Source: Pyropia yezoensis (Eukaryota > Rhodophyta > Bangiophyceae > Bangiales > Bangiaceae). Taken from it: a DNA stretch of 64,000 nt. Position 1 is the stretch's first letter; each line of letters opens with the position of its first letter. The position numbers and the translations under genes are program-made. The notes under the pieces were generated by a model. That model worked only from the letters and a program-made list of their open reading frames with translations. It was not told where the DNA came from and did no database searches. Where the stretch lies: the NCBI GenBank assembly GCA_009829735.1, contig CM020618.1, positions 13,994,568 to 14,058,567 of the forward strand, written 5' to 3'. This document shows, one piece after another, positions 62,658 through 64,000 of the stretch.

Positions 62658-64000
62658 CCCCGCCCTGCCCGTCTGCTGTCGCTTCTCCGCCATCCCTGAC
62701 AGGGCCGCCTGCCTTCTCCCCATTTCCCTTCCCCACCGCCCTGAGGGCCTTCCCGCCCGGCACGGCCGCGGCTTTTGCTGCGCGGGCGCCGTCGCCTCCC
62801 CCCCCGCGCCATCTTCCTTGCCTCCCCCACGACGCCCTCACGCTGGTCATGGCCGCCCTGCTGGCCGCCACCGCAACGGCGGCCACCGACGACACGGACC
62901 GCCCCTCCGGGGGCGCCCACGGCGGCGCGTACGACCGGCACGCGCGGGCGGGGGACCTCCACCGCGCGGGCGTCGGGTCGTCCCCTGCGGCGACGGTGGT
63001 ATCTGCTGCCGTTTGGCGCGCCACGTGCCCCGCGGCGGGTGTGTCGCGCGGCTGGCGCGACGCGTTTTACGCGGCCGTCGGCGGGCTGGACGTGAACGTC
63101 CCGCTGGTGGTGGGGGGCAACGATGGGGGGGCGACGAGGTGGGTGCGGGGGGGTGGGGGGGGGGCGGGCGCCCACCGGGGACGGGACGTGGTGGGCGGCC
63201 TGGCACGGCTGCTGTCGCTGCTGCCCCACCTGCGCACACTCCGACTGCCGGCGGCGGTGGTGGTGCCGCCGCCGCTGCCTTCGTGGTCTGGGGGGGGGGC
63301 CGCCCGCGCCGCCGTGTCTGCCATGCACGCGGCGGCCGCCGCCGCCGCCGGGGACGCCGAGGCGATTGCGGCAGCCGCGGCCGCCCGTCTGGTTGCTGCC
63401 GCCACGGGCGTCGGCGGGGGTAGTGGCGGTGGTGGCGGCCGCCGGCTGGCTCTCTTTGGCTGGGGACCCGCGCTGCTTCCCCCCTCTGCCCTGCGGGCTC
63501 TGAGCGCCGCCCCCCTGCGAGTGCTGGCCGTTGGCCGCCTGGCCGGCGCGTGGCCCGGCCCCGAAGAGGCGCTCGCGTCCCTGCTCGCTGGTGTGGGTGG
63601 GGGTCTTGTGGAGCTGGCGCTCTCCCCACACATTGGCCCGCTTCACCGGGCGTCCCCGCTGGGCGGCACGCCCCTCCCACGCCTGGCTGCCCTGTCGATC
63701 CACACTCGGCTGACGGGGGGAGCGGGGACGGCGCTGCTGGCGGGCCTCCCCTCCACCTGCCCGGCGCTGACGGCGCTGACGCTCGACGATGCTGGGAACG
63801 ATTATGCCGCGACGGCCGGGTGGTACGGGCGGCTGCCGCGGCTGCCGCGCCTGCGCGTCTTTTCGGTCGTGTCGGGGGGGGGCGCCGCGGGGCCGGGGAC
63901 CACCACCAACGATGGGCTGGTTGCGTGGGCGCTGCGCCATGGAGGGCTTTCCGACCTACGCCTGCCCCTTACGTCGCCGGCGGTGGATGGGGTGCTGCGC
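62459..64000 (+). CDS. F-box/leucine-rich-repeat-like protein, runs off the right edge
   Basis: Starts at ATG 62459 (MMSPPSSPVAAV), first ATG after an in-frame stop at 62231-62233. It is open for 514 codons to the end of the window. The first 120 residues are low complexity with a GDGDGDSDGDGDGD run. Residues about 122-136, LPHDALTLVMAALLA, fit an F-box start (LP-D-L--V---L), and SRGWRDAFYAAV near 196 fits its end (W-x-x-A), with a loop insertion between. From about 228 leucine-rich repeats follow: LARLLSLLPHLRTLRLPA, LRALSAAPLRVLAVGRLAG, LPRLAALSIHTRL, CPALTALTLDDAGND, LPRLPRLRVFSVVSG. F-box/LRR proteins recruit substrates to SCF ubiquitin ligases through Skp1. The F-box call is weaker than the LRR call. 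The C terminus is outside. Confidence 0.65.

Overview
The window is nuclear DNA of a eukaryote that is very GC-rich and intron-poor. The evidence is a tRNA-Tyr with an anticodon-loop intron, a cohesin kleisin, cyclin-fold domains, a B-box zinc finger, GT-AG introns in two genes, and a Ty3/gypsy chromovirus. The lipid-kinase gene resembles cyanobacterial homologues and has a transit-peptide-like leader. With the plant-type B-box this points to a photosynthetic lineage. High GC, long intronless genes, poly-C/poly-G tracts and many transposons would suit a bangiophyte red alga, but the species is inference.

Layout. 0-11 kb is moderate-GC, gene-poor DNA: a spliced Cys-rich gene at the left edge (minus), tRNA-Tyr (minus), a 451-bp MITE, and a complete pogo/Tigger-type transposon with terminal inverted repeats (TIRs), a TA target duplication and a decayed transposase. 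12-36 kb is the gene-rich, extremely GC-rich part: a Rad21/Scc1 cohesin subunit (plus), a B-box protein (minus), a YegS/DAGK-type lipid kinase (plus), an uncertain Ala/Gly-rich gene (minus), and a giant 2,753-residue protein (minus) that I read as carrying three cyclin-box folds separated by huge disordered linkers. 36-59 kb is a transposon graveyard: a PIF/Harbinger-like element holding a spliced SAP-domain gene and a broken transposase, a decayed multi-exon locus, an 8.6-kb chromovirus with 539-bp LTRs, fragments of another transposase, and a BED-finger gene split by a second copy of the 451-bp MITE. 60-64 kb returns to GC-rich DNA with an uncertain gene (minus) and the start of an F-box/LRR-like gene (plus) running off the edge.

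Main points of interest: the three-cyclin-box giant; a membrane-protein-like ORF antisense to the chromovirus, broken by a 130-bp tandem duplication; the same chromovirus having near-identical LTRs although its reverse-transcriptase palm is deleted; a two-copy MITE family whose second copy sits inside a BED finger so cleanly that the empty site can be read; and a Harbinger-like element whose companion gene encodes a SAP domain.

The host genes do not form an obvious pathway. Low-complexity GC-rich coding sequence creates long open frames on the opposite strand almost everywhere, and those have been left out. Homopolymer runs of 10-20 C or G make exact frames uncertain in several genes.
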